From Muribaculaceae bacterium (GTDB lineage: Bacteria > Bacteroidota > Bacteroidia > Bacteroidales > Muribaculaceae), in assembly GCA_029062005.1 (NCBI GenBank), contig JAIDQZ010000045.1, positions 1 through 64,000 on the forward strand: a stretch of 64,000 nt of DNA, in the 5' to 3' direction. Below the pieces are notes generated by a model. It saw nothing but the letters and a program-made list of their open reading frames with translations, did no database searches and was not told where the DNA came from. Positions 17,101-24,083 of this stretch are shown piece by piece (the stretch's first letter is position 1; every line of letters begins with the position of its first letter). Made by a program: the position numbers and the translations under genes.

Positions 17101-19546
17101 TGTATTCTCAATTTCTGTCGGCTATAATGGCAATATTAATATCAGTCAGCTGAGTGGAGTGGCAGGTGTCCCAATTATCGATAAGATAAGGATTGTGTGG
17201 TCTAACGGTGCTGCCGCATACCTTGACATACATGTTAAATATCCTGGCAATACCAGTTATACCAATGCTTTACACGTGACATCAGTAGGGGCGATACGGA
17301 CTTACGCTTCTACGGAGGTGGTGACAGACCCAAGCACGAGCGGACTGAATGTGTATGAGTATTCCACCCATGCGGGAATGGGCTGCAGCACAGGATTCAA
17401 CGGCAATGCATCATCGGCTACCGTGGCAACATATCTGAAGGCTGTCTGTGACGAGACAACGGATTTAAACTCTCTTGTGTCGGATAATTTCATGCACTAT
17501 TATGGTGGCGGTGCCGCTTCCAATGCGAATAAGCCGGATTCCGGTCAATATGGTCTGCTTAACCTCCGGTCAGCGGACGGACACAGGACGCAGCTTATAG
17601 TGCAAAACAATGTGTGGCGTTCACGCTACTATAACGGTTCTTCATGGAGCGGCTGGTCGAGGCTTGCTTACACTACCGACAATGTGGCGAGTGCGACGAA
17701 TGCCGACAAGCTTGACGGACTACATTCGTACGATTTCATGCGCAGTGTCTATGTGGGAGGTACAAACGCGAATGCTAATGACTATATCACAGGCGGAAGC
17801 TATCGACTGGGTGCAAGTCCGGTCAATATCCCTTCTGCCGGAGGCGCATACGGAAATCTTCTTGTGGTCAGGGGAACTACTGCCGACACCCTTTCGCAGA
17901 TTTATTTCAAATATACGGAGAACAGGGCGTGGCTGCGGTCAGGAGTCACGAACACTGTAGCTGACACCTACTACGCGAACATGACATGGCGCGAGTTTGC
18001 CTTCATGGACTCGAATGTGGCTTCGGCATCTCGGCTTGCTACGACTTCGACGTATTCGGCATGGGGGCGGAGTTTCTTCTATGACGGTGTGCCGCACTCG
18101 ATCAGCGGTGATATGACGGGGGTGGGATCTATAAAAGGCACGGATGCGGTTGCGCCTTATCTGCTCCAATCGGTTACGCCGACAAATGCGGGCAATCTCG
18201 GTTCGGCTCCGGGTTTTGGTCTCGCTCCGGGCAATTACGGTACTTTCATATGGGGAACGGGGGACGGTAAAGGTCATATTCAGGTCGGAAGAAAAGACGG
18301 CACTGCGACTGCCTATAACCTTATTCTTCAGGAGTTCGGCGGCAATGTAGGCATCGGCACAACCGCTCCCGCGTATAAGCTGGATGTATTGGGAAGCCAA
18401 AGGCTCTCCTCATCAATTAGCGGCTCAGGCAGTGACGTGTCGCTTGAATTGTGGCGCGGAACAAACGCATCATGGAAGTTGCTCAATCAAAGCGGCTCGC
18501 TGAAAATTCAGAACAATTACACCGACAAGGCTGGGGATTATTTTAGCTGCATGACTCTCGTATATAATTCAGGCAATGTGGGTTTCGGCACGGAGACACC
18601 GTCGTATAAGGTTGATGCAGTTGGCTCGATCCGGGCTCAGAACGGATGGCTGCGTAACAGCGGAGCCTACGGCTGGGTGAACGAGACTTACGGTGGCGGT
18701 TGGTATATGTCGGACTCTACATGGATCCGGGTGTATAACGGGAAGAGCGTATATCAGGCATCCGGCATTCTGAGGACTGACGGACAGCTGCATGTGGGGG
18801 GTAATGGATCGGTTTTTTATGTCGACAGAGCTACCGGGAAAGTCGGCGTAGGCACGCCATCGCCCGAGTACGGGTTGGACGTGAACAAATATATGGCTGT
18901 CCGCTACGAGTTTTACGGACTTGGAAGCGAATATGGCAATTATGCACTTTATCATGGACTTGCCGAGGGAGAGGCTATGCGCATCAATGCGCTTGACAAG
19001 GACGGCAAGTGGAAATCGCAGGGAATCACATTATACACCAACGGGAATGTCAAGGTAGGAGGGACCGTCTCCGATTATAAGTTTAATGTGGGCGGGGTGA
19101 TATACAGTTCAGTCGGTATATTCTCCGACGGATATGTGGCGGCGAGGGGAGACAACTCATCTGACATAAGGCTAAAGGAAGATATACGCGACTTCAACGC
19201 CACCGACATCATCCGGAGGCTGCAGCCGAAGCAGTTCAAATGGAACGCGATGGCCCGTAGTAGATTCGCAGTATTCGACACTGATGAGGTGCAGTACGGA
19301 CTGATTGCGCAGGAGACCGACAAGGTTGCTCCGTGGCTCGTTGACCACAATATGTTCGGCGACGGACTTTGGGGCGTGAAGTATGGGAAGCTGATACCTG
19401 TGATTCTGCAAGCGCAAAAGGAGGTGACTTTCACGGTGGATGATTTGCTTGTGAGGGTGAGGAAACTGGAGTCTTCTAATGAGAGACTGGAGAGGGAGAA
19501 TGAGGAACTGCGGGCGGAGCTGAAGCTCCTGCGCGGTAACAAATAA
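11114..19546 (+). CDS. Giant tail hub/fibre protein with C-terminal S74 intramolecular chaperone
   Basis: 2810 residues from GTG at 11114, just after an in-frame stop; the first ATG at 11159 would cut into the conserved start IKDIQELNFPSYATM. The first several hundred residues resemble tail hub proteins of Bacteroides phages (IDGQIAPDFSYDWEVLFQG). The rest is fibre-like: SGDMTGVGSIK appears twice (near 1470 and 2330), NVGxGxxxPxYKLDV-type repeats near 1526, 2410, 2489 and 2575, and ADxLDGxH repeats near 1935 and 2200. The C terminus has the S74 chaperone: Ser2683 and Lys2688 in SDIRLK, the self-cleavage dyad, then a coiled coil. Cleavage would release about 128 residues. It likely combines tail tip and receptor binding. 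Confidence 0.88.
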   Translation: MIKDIQELNFPSYATMCAATCLLPDMGEWTITSQIRIDGQIAPDFSYDWEVLFQGHKYIQPLRKPQGSKDNEQFASVINLTFQHWAIWQLKRWPFVTMQPIDSGTAVADEEVADVSLNLKDFCDLFKQVLAYYYGDKITLSLNPEWQYKEEAEVISISHTKVWNVLVQVFYEKFGVRWDIKPNGSPDKYVIRIGYPTTEQSHIFEYGFEGGLMKVERQTQSEEITNMLKGRGGEKNLPFRYFKNTDTTNPDFAPDPDWIEELANIYFSRLMPATFRSYVQGWKAAHISKYPGYTAKGEVNAYSPWAYRKGFTDEKFHPVEFVADEIVLPGAEAPAHRQIEILPGYSPFVKKGSSLDKYGPLLNSLDDNDEIFPTIQGVTVNPYGRIDQTVAVEPITSDDIADSAESDAKVSTFESPFPKKTETVTKYSRKTIVLTGDWFSVPTGKTANFNEGDKSVILTKNEKTIRYDFNTGYWYISNEEVAVGYEKVIIEETSVVLESMTGSIVSASGIPSGTYRYKVTCKVYNTATEDYNVTVSLENPKLTDATLDDKWRNVWHIWVKNIWQTSKQLNESDKEYAERVWRPILGDREENKAKVLFTSGALAISEDYEFTIVSTPEYDTSKTLDGVQSHWKITLAKSDADLESLGVYLPSTMRQAIAGDYFVFLGIDPQHYYTDWAERRLDDWKKDNLRDKSDIKPTWVVQTDRVRLNGYGKEDALIRQLHPGDTLRLADKRFIEGDYETLYLSSLTYTYREPTSEDAALNPDVEIVLSDRYEVSANIVSTLQGEVSALAKQVGSISNIEQIVRMVGDKLYLRKDGLPDRSLSPTEFASLLTSMGFRSGMVGGAGWGIYKDANGNWVIEADRFMARQDLEVNNLIINQVEGQGGTKVDCAAFMEITRVEELDNGYKCYFDQHEGTVANLFHVDDVAWNNRYTPDNDPLKFYRRRVTEVGADYVVLTKPLNGSARPLGWTDSGVNGKGIPAEGDVIVHRGNYTDKERQYIKVRDVVGGGYERYIEGLDSVNAEGVEYYFVGRQSGQNPRLLIGRKDGEYAEWKDGKLNIKGSLSVQSTIGDKTLDEYFKGLLPEDKPSYVEDALRQYSEIDGGLFITSFISAGYTDNNGLRHNLAGMNGIRKTDKSPFLWGGGNMVDRFFNPDGTPRTTDPADYAKAIVRMDGTGYFCGGNIRLEKDYALFGSEELGIKIGTDGAFRVGSGVRFDVTNVEGLNTALGELANFNVGLSNMLRPIGKDGKEKTWIYAATNPDDIESIKVLRGLWTDQYLAARGDNPNGSASSGASELRMLDDVLIGNNLAAGQSLVYNGTKWVNQAIQQGLNTSELANYLSTNKYATQSWVEGRGYALSSDLTAHMGNTTVHITADERTLWNNTASNLSAILGADSDTVINKWEEVVAFLDTYTEADTLANLLSNKLGKTEAESLYLGINSNAASASKLSGNAAFKAWGQTFFENGRPKDISGDMTGVGSIKMSDILYLKNPSTTNGFYLSPQSNGGLAISAHTDYGWQRTVMYMTHDGNVGVGYTPAYKLDVNGVIRANGEVIATSGNAFRVVQGNYGAFFRMDGNNFYLLFTDKNDQYGTWNSLRPLYIDNATGLVKMQNGLNVNSVTIGDCEITWDASAGMLKFSKGIYSLGSVAARGANDSVGGSSGGGSSFGLMRTWDTAQNDKNTDDALGANLGWELKNALAKCVSLTSAGVAEMGRYIDFHSANFGTNAAEDFTVRLDAGAASTSRVFTFPTSGGTLATESFVSGGYLPTAQVSQEQNTDPYTWIRAYAKNNRRAHVHNTLGIEWQYLIGIASSGNYGSVVRASYNNGTPTMQVMGLYSGTWSDWVTMLSSANYSNYALPLSGGTLTGALKVDSIQNQAGNVGMLGYKQPGQTNWFVGAVDTQGIIRSNDTSLLHKRNGVDYIIWDSYNDGSGSGMDADLLDGVHYANILERNHSMTFSQKASDGVAHWYRVGVTLRTNSESPQAIVFIGRNYWSPQNEGYVFSISVGYNGNINISQLSGVAGVPIIDKIRIVWSNGAAAYLDIHVKYPGNTSYTNALHVTSVGAIRTYASTEVVTDPSTSGLNVYEYSTHAGMGCSTGFNGNASSATVATYLKAVCDETTDLNSLVSDNFMHYYGGGAASNANKPDSGQYGLLNLRSADGHRTQLIVQNNVWRSRYYNGSSWSGWSRLAYTTDNVASATNADKLDGLHSYDFMRSVYVGGTNANANDYITGGSYRLGASPVNIPSAGGAYGNLLVVRGTTADTLSQIYFKYTENRAWLRSGVTNTVADTYYANMTWREFAFMDSNVASASRLATTSTYSAWGRSFFYDGVPHSISGDMTGVGSIKGTDAVAPYLLQSVTPTNAGNLGSAPGFGLAPGNYGTFIWGTGDGKGHIQVGRKDGTATAYNLILQEFGGNVGIGTTAPAYKLDVLGSQRLSSSISGSGSDVSLELWRGTNASWKLLNQSGSLKIQNNYTDKAGDYFSCMTLVYNSGNVGFGTETPSYKVDAVGSIRAQNGWLRNSGAYGWVNETYGGGWYMSDSTWIRVYNGKSVYQASGILRTDGQLHVGGNGSVFYVDRATGKVGVGTPSPEYGLDVNKYMAVRYEFYGLGSEYGNYALYHGLAEGEAMRINALDKDGKWKSQGITLYTNGNVKVGGTVSDYKFNVGGVIYSSVGIFSDGYVAARGDNSSDIRLKEDIRDFNATDIIRRLQPKQFKWNAMARSRFAVFDTDEVQYGLIAQETDKVAPWLVDHNMFGDGLWGVKYGKLIPVILQAQKEVTFTVDDLLVRVRKLESSNERLERENEELRAELKLLRGNK

Positions 19547-19586
19547 CAGATGCAATCAACAGGAATAATAACCGGGATAAATAAGG

Positions 19587-19595
19587 AAAGGAGGT
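19587..19595 (+). promoter_or_regulatory. Unusually strong Shine-Dalgarno (AAAGGAGGT)
   Basis: AAAGGAGGT ends 4 bases before the ATG at 19600. Bacteroidetes genes rarely use such a sequence, and no other gene start that I checked here has one. Confidence 0.75.
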
Positions 19596-19599
19596 AATC

Positions 19600-21024
19600 A
19601 TGCCGAGAAACGGAGGATATATATATGCCACTACGGATGCGAACGGCAATAAGGTCGGGATAAACACGGACGAGATCTCGGCTGTGACGGGGAAGAACTC
19701 GCACAATGTGGGTGTTCTCGGGCGCTCCGAGAAGGTAAAAAAGTGGAACAAGAACAAGCCGTACAGGCGCACTACACCGGAGGTGCCGAGCCGTACGGTG
19801 GACAACTGGGCGAACGGGACGGGCAAGTATTCCGGCAATCGCGGAGAGACTATAGGTTTCCCGGTTTACTGGGGGATGCAGTACCCGATGAACACAGGGC
19901 AGCAGAATGCGTCGGGATCAAGCCGCAACAATCTGTGGGAGCTGTGCCATAATGTAATCCAGGGGAAGGGGAACCATCCTAATTACGAGTACATGAAGCC
20001 GGTGGCGGGTGTGGATTTCTGCGCGGAGGATGATTTCGACGGCTATTACCAGGATAACGGGCCGTTCCTTGATGCAGGCATATTGGGGGCTGTTGCCGGA
20101 GATAACACATTTGCCACAATAAAGCTGAACAAATTCGATGATTCGATGATGACGGTGTACTGTGAGGTGCCTCCGGACAGCGCCGGGTGGGAGCTGAGGG
20201 ATATCATTCCGGAGGCAGGCCAATATTATCTGGTGGCTGAGTTTTATGAGGATAATGGGGTTCTCTTCGCTAATAAGACATCCGCAACACCGTTTGTCGT
20301 CAAGTATCCCATTATTGCCATGAGCACGAACATGCCGCGTATCTCTTTCAGTGTGAAGATTGGTGATATAATGTCGTTTATGAGCCAGAAACCGACATCA
20401 GACTTCAACTTGTATGTGTGTGTGGGATTCAACAAGCTATCTTCTACGGGCTTTAGCTCGGGCGCGGGATTCATAGCGCCGTGGGACCCGAAGGCAATTA
20501 AGTTCATGACCCGGGTCTGGGTGCAGCAAGGCTCGCCCTATTTCATCACCCTTACAAAATATGCGTGGTCGAACAGCAATACTTACCAGAGTTTTCCGTC
20601 CTCGCCGATCAAGGCGCAGACACCGACCCTGAAGTTCGAGGCATCGGTATACAACAGCGGAAGCAATCCGCTGCATCTCTACCTGAGAGGACACGCACAG
20701 CAGAACAGCCTTGTATTCAGGGCAAGGGCTGTGGGCAGTTACGGAGACTATGCGCGGTATAACGAATTCCACCTCTCAAACGGAGGAAACGCATACAATG
20801 GCGCATGGGTGGACCTTGAGGTGGCTACCGATTCAGACATGTCGAGCAGTGTGAACAATGTCACGATCAATTCCAAGGAGACCAAGACGGTGTATCTGCG
20901 TGCCAATGACATTCTGCCCTACGGCTATACCACACAGCTCATAATACAGGTGAGCAATGACAATGGCTCGACGTGGGAGGACTGCGGTTCGGGCATGGCT
21001 TATTTCAACAGGCTTAACGCTTGA
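19600..21024 (+). CDS. Phage tail or surface protein (hypothetical)
   Basis: 474 residues. The first 100 residues are Gly/Asn/Lys-rich (GGYIYATTDANGNKVG, then KKWNKNKPYRRTTPE). A beta-rich middle contains WGMQYPMN and GVDFCAEDDFDGYYQDN, and Ser/Thr/Tyr-rich strands continue to the end (DSDMSSSVNNVTINSKETKTVYL). No membrane segment is seen. Following the fibre gene, and with beta structure throughout, it is probably a virion-surface or fibre-associated protein. No family is recognised. The strong ribosome-binding site suggests high production. Confidence 0.6.
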   Translation: MPRNGGYIYATTDANGNKVGINTDEISAVTGKNSHNVGVLGRSEKVKKWNKNKPYRRTTPEVPSRTVDNWANGTGKYSGNRGETIGFPVYWGMQYPMNTGQQNASGSSRNNLWELCHNVIQGKGNHPNYEYMKPVAGVDFCAEDDFDGYYQDNGPFLDAGILGAVAGDNTFATIKLNKFDDSMMTVYCEVPPDSAGWELRDIIPEAGQYYLVAEFYEDNGVLFANKTSATPFVVKYPIIAMSTNMPRISFSVKIGDIMSFMSQKPTSDFNLYVCVGFNKLSSTGFSSGAGFIAPWDPKAIKFMTRVWVQQGSPYFITLTKYAWSNSNTYQSFPSSPIKAQTPTLKFEASVYNSGSNPLHLYLRGHAQQNSLVFRARAVGSYGDYARYNEFHLSNGGNAYNGAWVDLEVATDSDMSSSVNNVTINSKETKTVYLRANDILPYGYTTQLIIQVSNDNGSTWEDCGSGMAYFNRLNA

Positions 21025-21026
21025 TT

Positions 21027-21092
21027 AATTGAGAATTGAGAATGTAGAATTTAGAATTTTCATTAATTGAGAATTGAGAATTGAGAATTTAG
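21027..21092. repeat. Heptamer array (AATTGAG/AATGTAG/AATTTAG family)
   Basis: Two runs of 7-base units, 21027-21061 and 21065-21092, nine units in total. The first run has the order AATTGAG, AATTGAG, AATGTAG, AATTTAG, AATTTT, which is repeated exactly at 29238-29271. Confidence 0.9.
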
Positions 21093-21132
21093 AAGAAATA
21101 ATGATAATCAAACCATAAAATTTTTAGTGACA

Positions 21133-21621
21133 ATGAAAGAGAAGAAAGACAGCAAGGCGGCAAAGACCGCAGGGAAGGTGACGATGAAGGCAGGTAAGAT
21201 CATAAGGGCGTACAGGTTGCTCAACATCGAGAGAACCGAGAAAAAGGAGGGATTCAAGCTGTCGGCGCTTGAAGCAAATGATCTCTATATCGTGATCCGC
21301 GCCCTTGACGCATTAAAGCCCGTGGTGGATAAATTCGACGGCTTTGTCAAGGACGCGCAGAAGAAGCTGAAGCCCGAGGGCTGGGACGAGAAGGTGCAGA
21401 AGTATCAGGATGCTTCCACAGAGGAAAAGGCGGAGATCGACAAGGAGGCGGAGGAATATACCCGCAAGGTCAACGAATGTGTCTCCACCGAGCTTGAGAA
21501 AGACAAGGAGATCGAAGCCTACGAACATCTTTCAGAGGAAGCTTTCGGCAAGCTTGTGCAGACAAACGATCATCTGCTAAATGTGCCGGAGATCATGCTT
21601 CTTCGTGAAATACTCGCATAA
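21133..21621 (+). CDS. Charged helical phage protein (hypothetical)
   Basis: 162 residues from the ATG at 21133; a GTG at 21127 would add two. The first 30 residues are Lys/Ala-rich (KKDSKAAKTAGKVTMKAGKIIRAYRLL) and the rest is almost entirely charged helix with heptad-like spacing (DKFDGFVKDAQKKLKPEGWDEKVQKYQD...). No signal or membrane segment. It lies between the surface-protein gene and the lysis genes. Function is unknown; a scaffold or assembly factor is possible. Confidence 0.65.
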   Translation: MKEKKDSKAAKTAGKVTMKAGKIIRAYRLLNIERTEKKEGFKLSALEANDLYIVIRALDALKPVVDKFDGFVKDAQKKLKPEGWDEKVQKYQDASTEEKAEIDKEAEEYTRKVNECVSTELEKDKEIEAYEHLSEEAFGKLVQTNDHLLNVPEIMLLREILA

Positions 21622-21644
21622 CCTTCAACTAAAAAATACAATAT

Positions 21645-21878
21645 ATGGAACTAAAAAAAACAAGCGAGAACTGGAGTCGCACATTTGATGAAAGTGGTAA
21701 CGAAACAAATACACTTGAAAATGCCCAATTCAATGTACTTGACGATAATGGTGCTGTCATCGGTAATGCCAATGTTGGCAATGGCTACGCCAATGTCAAT
21801 ATCCACAACATCGGTTCATTCAATGGTGTGACTGAGGGAGTTGTGAAGCTTAATGAGATTCTTGGAATCACTGAGTAA
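21645..21878 (+). CDS. Small phage hypothetical protein
   Basis: 77 residues, Asn/Gly-rich, with repeated short turns (NVLDDNGAVIGNANVGNGYANVNIHNIG), suggesting a small beta structure. It starts 23 bases after the preceding gene and is followed by a hairpin (GGTCAC ... GTGACC, 21887-21916) before the next gene. No family recognised. Confidence 0.5.
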   Translation: MELKKTSENWSRTFDESGNETNTLENAQFNVLDDNGAVIGNANVGNGYANVNIHNIGSFNGVTEGVVKLNEILGITE

Positions 21879-21933
21879 TGTAACAGGGTCACGGAGGCTT
21901 GAGTGTCTCGGTGACCGCAAACACTAAAAGAGA

Positions 21934-22428
21934 ATGTTTGAATTTGATTGGATAAACCTCTTGCAAACTATCGGTGGCATCATAGCCGGAGGCGGCATTG
22001 TGGCGTTCACCAAGTCGGGGCGTATCAAGGCTAAGGCTGACGCTATGAAGGTGATGTCGGATGGTTACGAGGAGCGGATAAAGTCCCTTCACGCGATCAA
22101 CGATGCGCATAACGCCAATGAGGTGAAGCTGACCGAGCGAATTGCTCAACTTGACCGCACCATTGACGACAAGACGGCTCAGATCCGCAACCTTACGGAA
22201 AAATGCTTCAAGTCGGAGCAAGAGGTTAACCGGGTGCAGGACTTGCTCAATGACTCTAAAGACGAGATTATTCGTCTTACTGAGGAGCGAGACCGCGAGA
22301 AGGCGAACAATGAGTACAACAAGCAGTGGCGTTGCATCAAGAGCGTATGCAGAGATCCCGAGGGGCGCATCCCTCCCAATCCGAAGCTTGCCACGCAGGA
22401 GTATGTTGACCCGGAAAAGAAAGAATAA
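21934..22428 (+). CDS. Membrane-anchored coiled-coil protein, lysis-associated candidate
   Basis: 164 residues. A single hydrophobic segment near residues 8-26 (LLQTIGGIIAGGGIVAFT) is followed by a basic stretch (KSGRIKAKADAMK) and a long coiled coil (about 45-130). The gene ends 5 bases before the endolysin ATG, so the two are surely cotranscribed. The architecture, one N-terminal anchor plus coiled coil next to an endolysin, fits a lysis accessory such as an inner-membrane spanin or an atypical holin. Its positive residues after the membrane segment would favour a cytoplasmic coiled coil, which speaks against an i-spanin. Function unresolved. Confidence 0.6.
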   Translation: MFEFDWINLLQTIGGIIAGGGIVAFTKSGRIKAKADAMKVMSDGYEERIKSLHAINDAHNANEVKLTERIAQLDRTIDDKTAQIRNLTEKCFKSEQEVNRVQDLLNDSKDEIIRLTEERDREKANNEYNKQWRCIKSVCRDPEGRIPPNPKLATQEYVDPEKKE

Positions 22429-22433
22429 TCTAT

Positions 22434-23018
22434 ATGGCACAGATTGAGAAACTTATACCTCATATCCTCCTTTGGGAGAACGGGATCAAGACACTGCCGG
22501 GCGAGACGCTGAGACAGACGTATGAGCGCGCCCGGGCAAAGGGAGTGATAAAGAAGAAGACAGACAAGGGCGGACCTACGCTCGCAGGGGTGACGCTGAC
22601 CACGCTTCAAGAGTCAAGAACCAAGAGTCAGGGGTCAAGGGTCAAGGTTACGGAAGCTGATTTGGCGAAGATGTCTTATGATGAGTGGCTCGCTATCCTG
22701 AAATCCCTCTTTTGGGACAGATGCAACGCCGACAACATCAGGAGTCAGTCGGTGGCGAATATGTTTGTGGATTGGGTGTGGCACTCGGGTCCGCTCATGA
22801 TTCGCAAGGTGCAGGACATATTCAGTCTTCGGCAGGACGGCATCGTGGGACCCAAGACGCTTGCGGCTCTCAATTCGGCTCCGGCAGAGTCTGTGTTTAA
22901 CCGGCTAAAAGCGGCGAGGGAGCGAAGCTATCACAGGATAGTCTTCAACCGACCGTCGCAGCAGGTGAATCTTCAAGGATGGCTGAACCGGACAAATGCC
23001 CTGAAGTTTGAGGGGTAG
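22434..23018 (+). CDS. Endolysin, GH108-type muramidase with peptidoglycan-binding domain
   Basis: 194 residues. The catalytic Glu lies in LLWENG (Glu15), and DKGGPTLAGVTL (about residues 44-55) is the second hallmark of the GH108 lysozyme-like family. The C-terminal half (about 95-190) matches the associated peptidoglycan-binding domain (DWVWHSGPLMIRKVQDIFSLRQDGIVGPKTLAALN). There is no signal peptide, so export would need a holin. Residues 60-71, between the catalytic motif and VTEADL, are encoded by a 35-base heptamer array and make a basic linker (SRTKSQGSRVK). The rest looks intact. Confidence 0.88.
   Translation: MAQIEKLIPHILLWENGIKTLPGETLRQTYERARAKGVIKKKTDKGGPTLAGVTLTTLQESRTKSQGSRVKVTEADLAKMSYDEWLAILKSLFWDRCNADNIRSQSVANMFVDWVWHSGPLMIRKVQDIFSLRQDGIVGPKTLAALNSAPAESVFNRLKAARERSYHRIVFNRPSQQVNLQGWLNRTNALKFEG
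22611..22645 (+). repeat. Heptamer array inside the endolysin gene
   Basis: Five 7-base units: GAGTCAA, GAACCAA, GAGTCAG, GGGTCAA, GGGTCAA. They lie wholly within coding sequence and encode a linker. Confidence 0.85.
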
Positions 23019-23058
23019 CTGATACAAGCGCAGGGTGCGCAAAGAGGACAATGACATT

Positions 23059-23069
23059 GTGGGAACCGT
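23059..23069. repeat. Left arm of an 11-base inverted repeat flanking the membrane cassette
   Basis: GTGGGAACCGT here is the exact reverse complement of ACGGTTCCCAC at 23943-23953, which forms part of the terminator at the other side of the two-gene cassette. It suggests that the cassette came in with both ends, or that the upstream copy is what remains of a similar terminator. Confidence 0.5.
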
Positions 23070-23075
23070 TTTTAT

Positions 23076-23107
23076 ATTGTGAGAATGGAATTTATTTTGT
23101 AACTTTG
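23076..23107 (+). promoter_or_regulatory. Promoter of the two-gene membrane cassette
   Basis: ATTG (23076-23079), 20 bases, then TAACTTTG (23100-23107), a good Bacteroidetes promoter. The ATG at 23113 is 5 bases after the -7 box, so the message would be almost leaderless. Confidence 0.7.
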
Positions 23108-23112
23108 TAATT

Positions 23113-23421
23113 ATGGAAGGCATTTCAGCTATATTAGAATATTTTGATAAACATATCGGCTGGCGCAACGTTGCTATGCTGATAATGGTGATCGTAGGTT
23201 TTGGAGCTGGCTATTACTTTTGTGATTCAAAGCGCGAAAGGGAGAAAGCTGAATTAATAAATGAGTACACCAAAGAGATGAAATTATATAATGATTCAGC
23301 AACCCAAGCAAAGAACGATATGCGACGCTTGGAAACTGAGTATACCATACTTTTGTGGACTCAAAATAAAAAGATAGATAGTCTTCAACTTATAATCAAG
23401 AAATGCAGAAATGAAGAATAA
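23113..23421 (+). CDS. Small membrane protein, first gene of the AT-rich cassette
   Basis: 102 residues. A membrane helix spans about residues 19-38 (NVAMLIMVIVGFGAGYYF). A strongly basic stretch (SKREREK) and a helical, coiled-coil-like tail follow. The basic patch just after the helix predicts a cytoplasmic tail. The gene and its partner are AT-rich against GC-richer neighbours, have their own promoter and terminator, and separate the endolysin from the spanin candidate. This is the pattern of a moron expressed from the prophage. No family recognised; superinfection exclusion or lysis control are possibilities only. Confidence 0.65.
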   Translation: MEGISAILEYFDKHIGWRNVAMLIMVIVGFGAGYYFCDSKREREKAELINEYTKEMKLYNDSATQAKNDMRRLETEYTILLWTQNKKIDSLQLIIKKCRNEE

Positions 23422-23935
23422 TATTGAAAAATACAAAAAGCAATTAAAGGATATTTTAGGTGTTTTCTTAGTATCGGCATTCTATATTTCAGGATGGGCG
23501 ATGTATATCTATAGCGAGGTAAATCAAGCAAACGCTGAAACTGATAGACTGAATGCAAGCACTGCATCTTTAAAAGATTCAATAAATAAGGCAAATACTA
23601 ATGGTACTGTAGTTTCAAGAAAAGAAACTCTTATTAAACACGCAGTACCAGAAGAGATCTGGGAATATATAGATGAATTAAAGGCTACTAATAAATCTCT
23701 TAGAGATAGCGTTGCTTACTATGCTGGGTTTTATGAGCTTGTTATGGAGCATCATCCATACGAATATAAATTTTCCGCAACCGATTCAGGGGAGTATACA
23801 AAATATTCAAGGAGTTTAAGCTATATGGTTGAGCAAAGGATCATGCAAAAGGACACTTTTATTCGTTTTAAGAAAATTCCTAAATTAAATCCAGCTGATC
23901 CAATAATACTCAAAGATACTACAGATAGTTTGTAA
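23411..23935 (+). CDS. Membrane-anchored protein, second gene of the AT-rich cassette
   Basis: 174 residues. The N terminus is basic (KNNIEKYKKQLK). A membrane helix follows at about 14-35 (LGVFLVSAFYISGWAMYIY). Then come about 140 residues with two coiled-coil-like stretches (ETDRLNASTASLKDSINKAN and IDELKATNKSLRDSVAYYAG) and a Tyr/Ser-rich end. By the positive-inside rule the large part should face the periplasm. It overlaps the upstream gene by 11 bases, so the two are translated together. The opposite predicted orientations of the two proteins would place one soluble part on each side of the inner membrane. Confidence 0.65.
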   Translation: MKNNIEKYKKQLKDILGVFLVSAFYISGWAMYIYSEVNQANAETDRLNASTASLKDSINKANTNGTVVSRKETLIKHAVPEEIWEYIDELKATNKSLRDSVAYYAGFYELVMEHHPYEYKFSATDSGEYTKYSRSLSYMVEQRIMQKDTFIRFKKIPKLNPADPIILKDTTDSL

Positions 23936-23941
23936 GATAGA

Positions 23942-23977
23942 GACGGTTCCCACGAAAACGGGAGCCGTCTTTTTTTG
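23942..23977 (+). terminator. Intrinsic terminator of the membrane cassette
   Basis: GACGGTTCCC pairs with GGGAGCCGTC (one G-U) around an ACGAAAAC loop, followed by seven T. It is one of the clearest terminators in the phage. Confidence 0.9.
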
Positions 23978-24083
23978 TGCGCATATAAAATATCCCCGAC
24001 ATTCACATGCAGGGGACAGGCGGTGCAAAATTAAAAAACATCCTTTACGGGATGGGAATACAAAACTAATAAAATTCTACGAC

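Noticed and set aside
11114-19546. Diversity-generating retroelement target in the fibre gene
   Set aside because: Repeated fibre motifs are present, but I found no reverse transcriptase frame and no template-like repeat nearby.
21027-21092. Possible CRISPR array from regularly repeated short units
   Set aside because: The units are 7 bases long, contiguous and without spacers, and no cas genes are present.
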